DNA of 64,000 nt from Sodalinema lacuna_A. Its GTDB lineage: Bacteria > Cyanobacteriota > Cyanobacteriia > Cyanobacteriales > Geitlerinemataceae. The stretch lies in contig FSSI02000005.1 in the NCBI GenBank assembly GCA_900149785.2, forward strand, positions 1 to 64,000. The letters run 5' to 3'. Below are positions 51,742 through 59,888 of this stretch, in pieces. Every line of letters begins with the position of its first letter. Position 1 is the stretch's first letter. The translations under genes were made by a program, and so were the position numbers. The notes below the pieces were generated by a model. That model was not told the origin of the DNA. It saw only the letters and a program-made list of their open reading frames with translations, and did no database searches.

Positions 51742-54420
51742 CTACTGCATGACCACTTCCGGTTCCGCCGGAACATCCGGAACCCCATCGAGTTCCGTCG
51801 CTTGACCGCCATTAAGAGACGAGAGATCCAAATTGCCATAATAGGCATCGAAGATGAGCTGTTTGAGGTCAGTAATCAAGGGATAGCGAGGATTCGAGAC
51901 CGTACATTGGTCATCAAAGGCGCGATCGGCCACTTGATCGACTTGAACCTTAAACTGAGCTTCATCGAGTTGAATCAGGTCTTTCATGGCGCTAGGAATG
52001 CCCACCTCTTGTTTGAGACGTTCCACCGCCTGAATCAGACGCACAATTTTCTCATCTTCCGTCTCACCGCCGAGTTGCAGGTGATCGGCAATGCGAGCAT
52101 AGCGCCATTTCGCATTGGGATACTTGTACTGGGAGAACGTGGCCTGTTTAAAGGGCGCATTGGTGGCGTTGTAGCGAATGATATGAGAAATCATCACCGC
52201 ATTGGCCAAACCGTGGGGGATCCCGAACGTGGCCCCGAGTTGGTGGGCGATGGAGTGACAAATGCCGAGGAAGCCGTTGGCAAAGGCCATCCCTGCCATG
52301 GTGGCGGCGTAGTGCATTTTTTCCCGCGCCTTAGGATTGGCGGCCCCTTGGTGGTAGGAGTCGGGGAGATACTTAAAGATCAGCCGAATCGCCTCTAAGG
52401 CTAAGCCGTTGGTGTATTCTGAGGCCAACACCGACACATAGGCTTCGAGGGCATGGGTTAGGGCATCCACGCCGCCGAACGCGGTGAGGCTTTTGGGCAT
52501 ATTCAACACCAACTCGGGATCGACGATCGCCATCGTGGGGGTGAGGGCGTAGTCGGCGAGGGGATACTTGATATCGTTGCGGCGATCGGTCACCACAGCG
52601 AAGGGGGTCACTTCCGAGCCGGTTCCTGAGGTGGTGGGAATCGCCACTAAGATGGCTTTCTCGCCCAATTCGGGCAAATCATAGACCCGTTTACGGATAT
52701 CCATAAAGCGCATGGATAAGCCTTCAAACTCGATTTCAGGATGCTCATACATCAGCCACATGATTTTAGCGGCATCCATCGGCGACCCACCGCCGAGGGC
52801 AATGATGACATCGGGTTGAAAGCTGTTCATCATGGCTAAGCCCCGATGGACGGTTTCGAGGGAGGGATCGGGTTCAACATCGGAGAACACCGTGTATTTG
52901 AGGCCAATATCCTCAAGAACCGTCTCAACCGAAGCCGTCATCCCCAGGTCGTAGAGGGGTTTGTCGGTGACAATCAAGGCCCGTTGTTTGCCGGCGAGTT
53001 CCCGCAGGGCTACGGGGAGAGAGCCATATTTGAAATAGACTTTGGGGGGAATCCGGAACCACAACATATTCTCCCGCCGTTCGGCCACGGTTTTGACGTT
53101 GAGCAGGTGATGGGGTTCGACGTTTTCACTGATGGAGTTGCCCCCCCAGGTGCCGCAGCCGAGGGTGAGGGAGGGATCGAGGCGGAAGTTATAGAGGTCG
53201 CCGATCGCCCCTTGGGAGGAGGGAGTGTTGATGAGGACTCGCGCCGTCTGCATTTTGTCCTCGAATTGTTTGATATGGTCAAATTCCGAGGGTTTGATGT
53301 AGAGAACGGCGGTATGTCCCCGTCCGCCAAATTCGACGAGGGCCTCGGCTTTATCGACGGCTTCGTCAAAGTCGCTGGCGCGATACATGGCCAGGACTGG
53401 GGAGAGTTTTTCGTAGGCGAAGGGTTCGTCGGTGCTGATGTCACTGACTTCGCTGATGAGAACGCGGGTGTTCTCGGGAATGGTGATGTCGGCTAACTCG
53501 GCGATGGTTTCGACGGATTGGCCGACAATGTTGGCGTTGAGTCGTCCGTTGTTGATGAGGAGTTTGCCGAGGCGATCGCCTTCTTCGGGACTGAGGAGAT
53601 AGGCGCCGCGATCGATAAATTCTTGACGCACTTCGTCATAGACATCATCGAGAACGACGACGGACTGCTCACTGGCACAAATCATGCCATTGTCGAAGGT
53701 TTTACTGAGCAAAATCGACGACACAGCCATTTTGATGTGAGCGCTGGAGTCGATGAGGGCGGGGGTATTGCCGGCACCGACCCCGAGGGAGGGATTACCC
53801 GAAGAATAGGCCGCTTTCACCATTCCGGGGCCGCCGGTGGCCAGGATCAGTTTGACATCCTGGTGCTGCATGAGCGCTTGGGAGAGAGGCACGGTTGGCT
53901 CGTCAATCCAGCCGATGATGTTTTCCGGTGCGCCGGCGGCGACGGCGGCATCCCGGACGATTTTGGCGGCTTCGATGGTACAGCGTTTGGCCCGAGGGTG
54001 AGGCGAAAAGATAATCGCGTTACGGGTTTTTAGGGTAATTAGGGCTTTGAAGATGGCCGTTGAGGTGGGATTCGTGGTCGGGACAATCCCAGCTAAAATA
54101 CCAACGGGTTCGGCAATGCGCTGAATGCCAAAGGATTTATCTTCTTCGATAATGCCGCAGGTTTTCTCGGCTTTATACTTGTTGTAGATAATTTCTGAGG
54201 CAAAGTGGTTTTTGATCACTTTGTCCTCGGTGACGCCCATGCCGGTTTCTTCCACGGCGAGCTTCGCTAAGGGAATGCGAGCCGCGTTGGCAGCTAGAGC
54301 GGCTTTCTTAAAAATGACATCAACTTGCTCTTGGCTGAAGCTGGCATAGGCCTCTTGGGCGGCTTTGACGTTGGCGATATGGGCTTCGAGTTGTTCGAGG
54401 TTTGCGACAAGCTCAGTCAT
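51742..54420 (-). CDS. adhE: Bifunctional acetaldehyde-CoA / alcohol dehydrogenase
   Basis: It reduces acetyl-CoA to acetaldehyde and then ethanol, regenerating NAD+ during dark fermentation. The N-terminal ALDH half has the catalytic Cys in FDNGMICASEQSVVV and IVPTTNPTSTAIFKALITLK-like substrate and cofactor segments. The C-terminal iron-dependent ADH half has ALGGGSPMDAAKIMW, DALTHALEAYVS, and metal histidines in GICHSIAHQLGATFGIPHGL. I start at ATG 54420 (892 residues, AAGGAAAT upstream); the frame stays open further upstream only through repeats. The repeat block at 54481 lies in its leader. Confidence 0.96.
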   Translation of the reverse strand: MTELVANLEQLEAHIANVKAAQEAYASFSQEQVDVIFKKAALAANAARIPLAKLAVEETGMGVTEDKVIKNHFASEIIYNKYKAEKTCGIIEEDKSFGIQRIAEPVGILAGIVPTTNPTSTAIFKALITLKTRNAIIFSPHPRAKRCTIEAAKIVRDAAVAAGAPENIIGWIDEPTVPLSQALMQHQDVKLILATGGPGMVKAAYSSGNPSLGVGAGNTPALIDSSAHIKMAVSSILLSKTFDNGMICASEQSVVVLDDVYDEVRQEFIDRGAYLLSPEEGDRLGKLLINNGRLNANIVGQSVETIAELADITIPENTRVLISEVSDISTDEPFAYEKLSPVLAMYRASDFDEAVDKAEALVEFGGRGHTAVLYIKPSEFDHIKQFEDKMQTARVLINTPSSQGAIGDLYNFRLDPSLTLGCGTWGGNSISENVEPHHLLNVKTVAERRENMLWFRIPPKVYFKYGSLPVALRELAGKQRALIVTDKPLYDLGMTASVETVLEDIGLKYTVFSDVEPDPSLETVHRGLAMMNSFQPDVIIALGGGSPMDAAKIMWLMYEHPEIEFEGLSMRFMDIRKRVYDLPELGEKAILVAIPTTSGTGSEVTPFAVVTDRRNDIKYPLADYALTPTMAIVDPELVLNMPKSLTAFGGVDALTHALEAYVSVLASEYTNGLALEAIRLIFKYLPDSYHQGAANPKAREKMHYAATMAGMAFANGFLGICHSIAHQLGATFGIPHGLANAVMISHIIRYNATNAPFKQATFSQYKYPNAKWRYARIADHLQLGGETEDEKIVRLIQAVERLKQEVGIPSAMKDLIQLDEAQFKVQVDQVADRAFDDQCTVSNPRYPLITDLKQLIFDAYYGNLDLSSLNGGQATELDGVPDVPAEPEVVMQ

Positions 54421-54480
54421 GATTGGCATTTCCTTTGTGAGCAACAAATGTGAGCAACAAAATAAATCGTAGGATACCAA

Positions 54481-54528
54481 CAGTGACTCAAGCAGTGACT
54501 CAAGCAGTGACTCAAGCAGTGACTCAAG
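54481..54528. repeat. 12-bp tandem repeat in the adhE leader
   Basis: Four exact copies of CAGTGACTCAAG lie about 60 bases upstream of the adhE start, in DNA that is probably untranslated. Confidence 0.93.
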
Positions 54529-54726
54529 CTGAGATGGGATCATTGATTCCCTCATTGAACCGACGTGAACCGGAGGGATTGAGTTGAGATGGTGGCCGAT
54601 GATTGTAGGCAAGTTTCCATCGGGGAGGTCTCGGCAGAACACGGGGTTCAATGGGATTGATTCCATTAACTCGATATTGAGTCACTGTGTTGGGGTTAAC
54701 CTACTTTTTAAACCCTCGGCTTGATG

Positions 54727-55395
54727 TTAAGACCGAGTAATCTTAAAAGAGTTAAAAAATGTTTCGGCTTCGGGAAAGTCGATGTCTCCATCTTGTGCGC
54801 CAACTAACAGTTGATAGAGAACGGCCTCTTCAGCATCGGCGATCATCATCAGTTTAAAGCGAATTCCTTCAGGATTTCGCATGATAATAGAGCGCGCAGG
54901 AAGTCCTTCAATGCTGATGGTTTCTTCGCTTTCAATTTCTGAGTTGGTGCTAGCGGCGGCGTTATCTCGCCCACCATCGAGTCCTTGTTCGACGTCAAAG
55001 CTGGCCCCTTCGGGTAGGGGAATTGGGTTGGCGCCGCTCATATAGGCTCGCCCTTGGCTCCCATCTTCGTAAATGGCTAGTGAGAGTTCAATTTCCTGAT
55101 TCTCACCGACGGGGATGGTTTCGTTTTGTTCGAGAGGTTCTTGGGGAAATTTGATTTGATAGAGTCCATTGGGGGGTTCGTAGGTGAACCAGTCCTCCGT
55201 GTTCGTCTCAGAGGTGGCGCTCCCGTCGGAGGTGTCCTCAGAGGTTGGGGATGTGTCTGCGGTTGAACTGTCGGCTGGGGTTTCTGTGGTCTCGGAAGTG
55301 GGAGTTTCTTCGGTGGCTGTATCGTCACCGCTACAGCCGACAAGGGAGAGGGGTACGGTTAGGGCCAGTAATAGGGCAAAAAATTTCGAGGTCAT
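54727..55395 (-). CDS. Lipoprotein with a Thr/Ser/Glu-rich linker, unknown
   Basis: The lipobox is LSLVGCSGDD. Residues 22-68 form a low-complexity linker rich in Thr, Ser, Glu and Asp. A globular domain of about 150 residues follows (WFTYEPPNGLYQIKFPQEP, then VEQGLDGGRDNAA, and a C-terminal EAETFFNSFKI). The domain resembles PsbP/DUF-type lipoproteins that end in FFxSF, but I do not assign it. It is on the same strand as, and upstream of, adhE, with an intergenic gap of about 300 bases. Confidence 0.78.
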   Translation of the reverse strand: MTSKFFALLLALTVPLSLVGCSGDDTATEETPTSETTETPADSSTADTSPTSEDTSDGSATSETNTEDWFTYEPPNGLYQIKFPQEPLEQNETIPVGENQEIELSLAIYEDGSQGRAYMSGANPIPLPEGASFDVEQGLDGGRDNAAASTNSEIESEETISIEGLPARSIIMRNPEGIRFKLMMIADAEEAVLYQLLVGAQDGDIDFPEAETFFNSFKITRS

Positions 55396-55646
55396 AGTGA
55401 GCCTATTGAGCTTTTGATGTCTATGGTAACGCGATTAGATTGGCCACTCATCGTTCAAAGGACTGATTTCAAGTTTTTCATAGAATTGCGATCGCAACGG
55501 TTAACTAGGATGCAGAAGCGATGCTAACTGCTTATTTAGGTCACTTTAAGCTATTTTTTTAGATTCTTTTAAGGTTTAAGAGGGGGACGGATCGCTCCTT
55601 GGCTCGTCTTGACTCGTCTTAGTTTGGATGAGGTTAAGTCTGGGGG

Positions 55647-56096
55647 TCAAAAATGAAGGGTAATCCCCCAACTTTCAAAGTCTTGTGCGTGGCGAATCAG
55701 TTGTTTTTGTAGGGGTCCGTTGAGCCAAAAAATGACGGGACAGGGAAAGCGTTGACGAAACATCTCCCGCATTTGGTTGAGGGACTCCAGGACAATGAGG
55801 GGGTGTTGCAGGCGATCGAGACCTAGGATGATCAGGGCCTGGGGGGGGTCGATGACCAGTTGCTGGGAAATGATGGAGTAGGGATGGTCGCTCTGGGGAG
55901 GAAGGGTGATTTCTTGTAAGGGAACTGAGCTGATCTGATGCAGGTGTTCGATGAGGCGATCGCGCCGGGAGGGGGAGTCACAGCGGGCAAAAATCGGCTC
56001 AAACTGCCCTTGGCCGGACTCGATGGCCCAGGATAACTGGTGTAGGGTATCGTCGGTCTGAGGGACAAGTTGACTGTCGAGGACAAGGGGCTGCAT
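55647..56096 (-). CDS. N-terminal-type NTPase domain, probably truncated TPR protein
   Basis: A 149-residue protein whose pattern (LSWAIESGQGQFEPIFARCD, RRDRLIEHLHQI, ALIILGLDRLQHP, REMFRQRFPCPVIFWLNG, ending HAQDFESWGITLHF) recalls the N-terminal domain of larger cyanobacterial proteins that continue into tetratricopeptide repeats. Here the frame stops right after the final FxSWxxxxF. No TPR-coding frame follows in 55417-55646. It may be a shortened relic or a stand-alone version. There is no P-loop. The function is unknown. Confidence 0.65.
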   Translation of the reverse strand: MQPLVLDSQLVPQTDDTLHQLSWAIESGQGQFEPIFARCDSPSRRDRLIEHLHQISSVPLQEITLPPQSDHPYSIISQQLVIDPPQALIILGLDRLQHPLIVLESLNQMREMFRQRFPCPVIFWLNGPLQKQLIRHAQDFESWGITLHF

Positions 56097-56578
56097 TCGT
56101 TTAACGGCTCTAATGGCTCATGTTAATGGCTCATGAATCGCTCGGGTTGATCTCGGTGCGCGTTTGGCGATCGCAGGAGAATTGTCGCTTACAGTTGCGG
56201 AACTCCCTAGGCTCATGCTGTAGTTGAGGAAATCAGCCGTTGAGGCCGTGGTGAAACTGGCCGATGACCACTGATGTCTTTTGGGCATCTATGCGCGTCC
56301 CCTGGTGGGTCAAGCTGTTGCCCTGAATCCCTCCACTGAGCTTAATGAAGGTTAAGGATGAAGGTCAATGGTGAAGGTCAATGGTGAACCATCGCGAAGA
56401 TAGACCGGAGATCTATGTATGATGCCGTTTTCTCATAGCTAAGGGTCAACTGTCAATCCTTCGCCCTCAATCGTCAACTCTCAATCGTTGAGTGTTAACG
56501 GTCAACCTTCAACGGTCAACCTTCAACGGTCAACCTTCAACGGCTAGATCTGCGCGTCCTCTATTGCCCCGTACTGTT
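56097..56578. other. Gene-free interval with short tandem repeats
   Basis: It has two repeat patches: GAAGGTCAATGGT (13 bases, about 56360-56390) and CGGTCAACCTTCAA (14 bases, three copies at 56499-56540). No gene, RNA or clear promoter is recognised. Confidence 0.5.
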
Positions 56579-57124
56579 ATGATTTTATCGTCCCGTTCAT
56601 CTATTGAATCCTCTTGGGAAACCCAAGCTGAACTCGATTTACTCGAAACGGTGTTATTTGGAGAGGATATCACCTACCCCTGGAATCCCGGTGAATGTGA
56701 AGATCTCGATGACACTCCGGCGTTTTGCGATCCCCTCAAGGTGGATGATTTGAATTTAGGCGATCGCTCGCCGATTTTTTTTGCTCAACTCGACAGTTGT
56801 ATGATTTATGCACAACTGTGTGAACGCTTTGGTCCGCAAGTCCCGGCCCCTCTCCTGCAACGGCTCTACAACCTGGCTAAGCAAAGCAGCCGTCGAGATC
56901 TCTCTCCCCTCGATCGACTCGTAGCCTGTGTTCAGCCTCTGCTTCCTGACTCGACAACGGAAGAGTTACAGGCGTTAGCTGGCCCTTTCGCGACTGGGAT
57001 AGACGGTGAAACGCTGGATTATTCCCTGAACCCTCCTTGGGAGGAACGCTCAAGTTTAGATCAAGCTCGTCTGAGTTTGGCGATCGCCCACTTCACGCTA
57101 CAACAGTTACTCGTTAAGATTTAA
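56579..57124 (+). CDS. Conserved hypothetical protein
   Basis: A 181-residue acidic protein starting MILSSRSSIESSWETQAELD. A central segment (GEDITYPWNPGECEDLDDTP) is followed by helical stretches (MIYAQLCERFGPQVPAPLLQRLYNL, quoted in part as FGPQVPAPLLQRLY; LSPLDRLVACVQPLLP; SLAIAHFTLQQLLVKI). No known domain or membrane region is seen. ATG 56579 is preferred, because the upstream frame runs through the tandem repeat. Confidence 0.7.
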   Translation: MILSSRSSIESSWETQAELDLLETVLFGEDITYPWNPGECEDLDDTPAFCDPLKVDDLNLGDRSPIFFAQLDSCMIYAQLCERFGPQVPAPLLQRLYNLAKQSSRRDLSPLDRLVACVQPLLPDSTTEELQALAGPFATGIDGETLDYSLNPPWEERSSLDQARLSLAIAHFTLQQLLVKI

Positions 57125-57197
57125 GGTTTAAGGATAAGTTGGGTGGGCAATTGACCGCTCACCCGATACACATCACGGCATCTTCGCTTAAACCATC

Positions 57198-57572
57198 ATG
57201 ACTGAACTTCCTCCCCTAAACAGCCAAACGATCTGGGCTATCCTCAATAAAGAGTTGGACAATGAGACGGTTAACCGCCTAGTTTGGCATTATTTAGGCT
57301 ATCGCTATGATTCACAGCAGCAGCAATGGCAAACGGACCAGGTGGCTGAAGACTGGCGAGAGACCTATCCTGAACCGCCAGATTTTATTGAACATCGTCT
57401 TCCCAATGTAAAACTCACTCGTTCAATTCCTAAGCCCAATAAACAACTTCTCAAGGAAAAGTTAGGATTTAAAGGTTATAAAATTGGTGAGTTTTCACCC
57501 CTGGAAACGCGGCGAGCTACGATGGCAAATTGGCTGCTCAATTACATGGTTGAACACAAAATTGAGATCTAA
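57198..57572 (+). CDS. DUF1823 family protein
   Basis: A 124-residue cyanobacterial/plastid-lineage protein of unknown function. Characteristic segments: NSQTIWAILNKELDNETVNR, LVWHYLGYRYDS, YPEPPDFIEHR, VKLTRSIPKPNKQLLKEKLG and GFKGYKIGEFSPLETRRATM. The ATG at 57198 is clear. It follows the preceding hypothetical gene by 73 bases on the same strand and is followed by an interspersed repeat. Confidence 0.93.
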   Translation: MTELPPLNSQTIWAILNKELDNETVNRLVWHYLGYRYDSQQQQWQTDQVAEDWRETYPEPPDFIEHRLPNVKLTRSIPKPNKQLLKEKLGFKGYKIGEFSPLETRRATMANWLLNYMVEHKIEI

Positions 57573-57610
57573 TCTCCCTCATCTCTCTCCCGTTCTCTCC
57601 CGTCTCTCTC

Positions 57611-57720
57611 TCGTTCCTTGGCTCTGCCAAGGAATGCCCAACGGGAGGCTCTGCCTCCCTCCCTCCCAGGCGGCAGAGTCGCCGAGAGTGCGTGTCACGG
57701 CTTCAGCCATGACACGAGAT
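57611..57720. repeat. Multi-hairpin interspersed repeat (copy B, inverted)
   Basis: The same modules as at 12722-12866 appear in opposite orientation: CCTTGGCTCTGCCAAGG, GGGAGGCTCTGCCTCCC, GGCGGCAGAGTCGCC, and GTGTCACGGCTTCAGCCATGACAC read as arms GTGTCA/TGACAC. It separates the DUF1823 gene from the convergent phosphorylase gene. Confidence 0.8.
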
Positions 57721-57731
57721 GGGCCAGATGG

Positions 57732-59516
57732 TTACTGGTTCATCGCTACATTCATAGCGACATTGGTAATCCACATCGATTGATAGGGTTGCAAATGTAA
57801 ATCCTGATAAATATCCGTGATTTCCTGGCCACTAATCAAATCACACCAGGGATCCGTACAGACCAAATTCAACTCCGTCAAAGGTAACTTTTTGGGGCGA
57901 TCGCTCAAATTGTGAATCGAGAAAATACTCTGATCGCGGTTGATACTTTGCCGCCAAAAGCCAAACAAGGATTTCTTCAAATGCAACGTATATTGAGTCG
58001 CATTGGGGTGAAACGCCGGTTGTCGGCGACGAATGCGAATTAAACGGCTCAGTTCTTGTAAGACCTGAGCTTGCGGTGAGTGCGGATCATCGAGATAGGT
58101 TAATAACTCCGACTCATCCCATTGGTGACGATTGATAGAACGCTTGCGTCCCGTTTGAGCCATTTTCTCGCGATCGTTCCCCGTGGCTAACAAACTATGA
58201 ATATAAAACGCCGGAATCCCCTCCAAGGACATCATAATCGTCTGGGAACAGAGAAAGCGTTGAATTTGCCATTCATCTTCCCCCTTCACGGTTCCTTTTA
58301 AGGCTTCAAATAAAGAGATATTGATTTCATAGGGACTCTCAGAACCATCAGCTTGTTGTCGCATACTAATTTCACCGCCAAAGCGTTTCATGGTGGCAAT
58401 GAGTTGCTCATATTCTTCATCAGTGAGCAGGCCTTCCGTTGGACGTAGGCCAATGCCATCATGGGAGGCGGTAAAGTTAAAGTAAGCACAGCCAAGAGGT
58501 GCAGGAGGCATACTCATCATCCAGGTGCGTAAATGCTCTGATTTACCCTGTAATAAGGCATTGAGCAATAATGGTGGCAGGCTAAAGTTATAGATCATGT
58601 GAGCTTCGTTGCGGTTGCCGAAATAGCTCAGGTTTTCCCGGTTGGGAACATTGGTTTCAGTAATTAATGCCACCTGGGGATTGAGGGTTTGCAGGATTTC
58701 CCGCAAGACTTTAATTAAGGCATGAGTTTGGGGTAAATGAATGCAAGGGGTTCCTAATTGTTTCCAGAGATAGCCGATCGCATCGAGGCGAATATAACTG
58801 GCCCCGGCTTGCACGTAATAGAGAAGAATATCAACAAATTCAAGTAAGACATCGGGATTGGCAAAATTGAGATCGACTTGATCCTCGCTGAAGGTGGCCC
58901 AGATATGTTTGTCACCGTTGGGAGTGTCTACACGAACTAAGAGGGGACTGTTGCGAGGTCGGACGACTTGGGAGACATCGGTGTCTGCATCGACGCAGAT
59001 GAAATAGTCACAACCGGGTTTTTGTCCCTGTTTGAACTGCTGAAACCACTCACTTTGACTGGAGGTGTGGTTGATGACGAGATCCACCATGAGGTTAAAG
59101 TCGTTGGCGATCGCCTTAATATCGTCCCAGGTCCCGAGTTCGGGGTTGATGGCCCGATAGTCAATCACCGCAAAGCCATCGTCGGAACTGTAGGGACAAA
59201 AGGGGAGGATATGAACGCCGGTGATGGTGTCTTTGAGGTCGTCATGGAGAAAACGACCGAGGGTGACGAGGGGTTTTTCTCCTTCGCGGCGGATGCTGTC
59301 GCCGTAGGTAATCAGGAGAATGTTATCTTGACTCCATTTTCCTAAATCTTCGTCGAGGGAGTCGGACAGTAAGGGGGATAAGCGGTCATAAATGCGATCG
59401 AGGAGCGATTGGGCCGTCTCGTCGTCATAGACGGATTGTAAGAGGGGGAGGATGCGGCGGGTGAAGATCTCATAGGGACGGTTGACGGTGGAAAAGGATG
59501 GGATCGATGAACTCAT
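57732..59516 (-). CDS. GH13_18 sugar phosphorylase (sucrose/glucosylglycerate-type)
   Basis: A retaining alpha-glucan-family phosphorylase of about 594 residues. The barrel shows GVHILPFCPYSSDDGFAVID, LMVDLVINHTS, the nucleophile Asp in SYIRLDAIGYLWK, the acid/base Glu in VALITETNVPN, and FTASHDGIGLRPTEG with the transition-state Asp. The HILPFCPYSSDDGFAV pattern is that of sucrose phosphorylase relatives, which include glucosylglycerol- and glucosylglycerate-phosphorylases. Cyanobacteria use these compatible solutes, but substrate cannot be decided here. I start at ATG 59516. The C-terminus ends in a duplicated NVAM. Confidence 0.88.
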   Translation of the reverse strand: MSSSIPSFSTVNRPYEIFTRRILPLLQSVYDDETAQSLLDRIYDRLSPLLSDSLDEDLGKWSQDNILLITYGDSIRREGEKPLVTLGRFLHDDLKDTITGVHILPFCPYSSDDGFAVIDYRAINPELGTWDDIKAIANDFNLMVDLVINHTSSQSEWFQQFKQGQKPGCDYFICVDADTDVSQVVRPRNSPLLVRVDTPNGDKHIWATFSEDQVDLNFANPDVLLEFVDILLYYVQAGASYIRLDAIGYLWKQLGTPCIHLPQTHALIKVLREILQTLNPQVALITETNVPNRENLSYFGNRNEAHMIYNFSLPPLLLNALLQGKSEHLRTWMMSMPPAPLGCAYFNFTASHDGIGLRPTEGLLTDEEYEQLIATMKRFGGEISMRQQADGSESPYEINISLFEALKGTVKGEDEWQIQRFLCSQTIMMSLEGIPAFYIHSLLATGNDREKMAQTGRKRSINRHQWDESELLTYLDDPHSPQAQVLQELSRLIRIRRRQPAFHPNATQYTLHLKKSLFGFWRQSINRDQSIFSIHNLSDRPKKLPLTELNLVCTDPWCDLISGQEITDIYQDLHLQPYQSMWITNVAMNVAMNQ

Positions 59517-59604
59517 AGGATGCAATCTTGAGATCGGTGATAGGTTTAAGGATTTAGCTTACGGGGTTGGCGATCGCCAATTTGATGGTTTCGTTACCGC
59601 TTGG

Positions 59605-59640
59605 GGATCAAATTGCGGATCAAATTGCGGATCAAATTGG
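59605..59640. repeat. 12-bp tandem repeat, non-coding
   Basis: Three copies of GGATCAAATTGC (the last diverging at its end), upstream of the phosphorylase gene. Confidence 0.9.
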
Positions 59641-59815
59641 GAATCCAACAATCGCCAGCGATTGGTTCTGTTATGAAAACTTGAAGTCTGTCGCCAAATC
59701 CGGCAAAGTTTCCGAAAATTTAGCGAAGGTTGGCGATCGCGTCAAGTTTTTTTCGGGAGTTGGTACACCAAACTCTCTCTAAGCTGGCTCTGACGTGGCG
59801 CTCAAGCTGCCCAAA

Positions 59816-59853
59816 ACACAAAAAACGAGACGCACCTCAGGTACGTCTCGTTT
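59816..59853 (-). terminator. Terminator of hemA
   Basis: The 10-base arm AAACGAGACG and its complement (59823-59832 and 59844-59853) enclose an 11-base loop. On the minus strand the stem runs into TTTTTTGTGTTTTG. It lies 36 bases beyond the hemA stop. Confidence 0.85.
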
Positions 59854-59888
59854 AGCCACCAAACGGTTATTTTTGTCGCGAATGGCCG

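Larger units (their letters stand above)
59517..59888. other. Gene-free interval between phosphorylase and hemA
   Basis: It contains the 12-bp repeats at 59605 and the hemA terminator at 59816-59853. No gene is seen. Confidence 0.5.
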
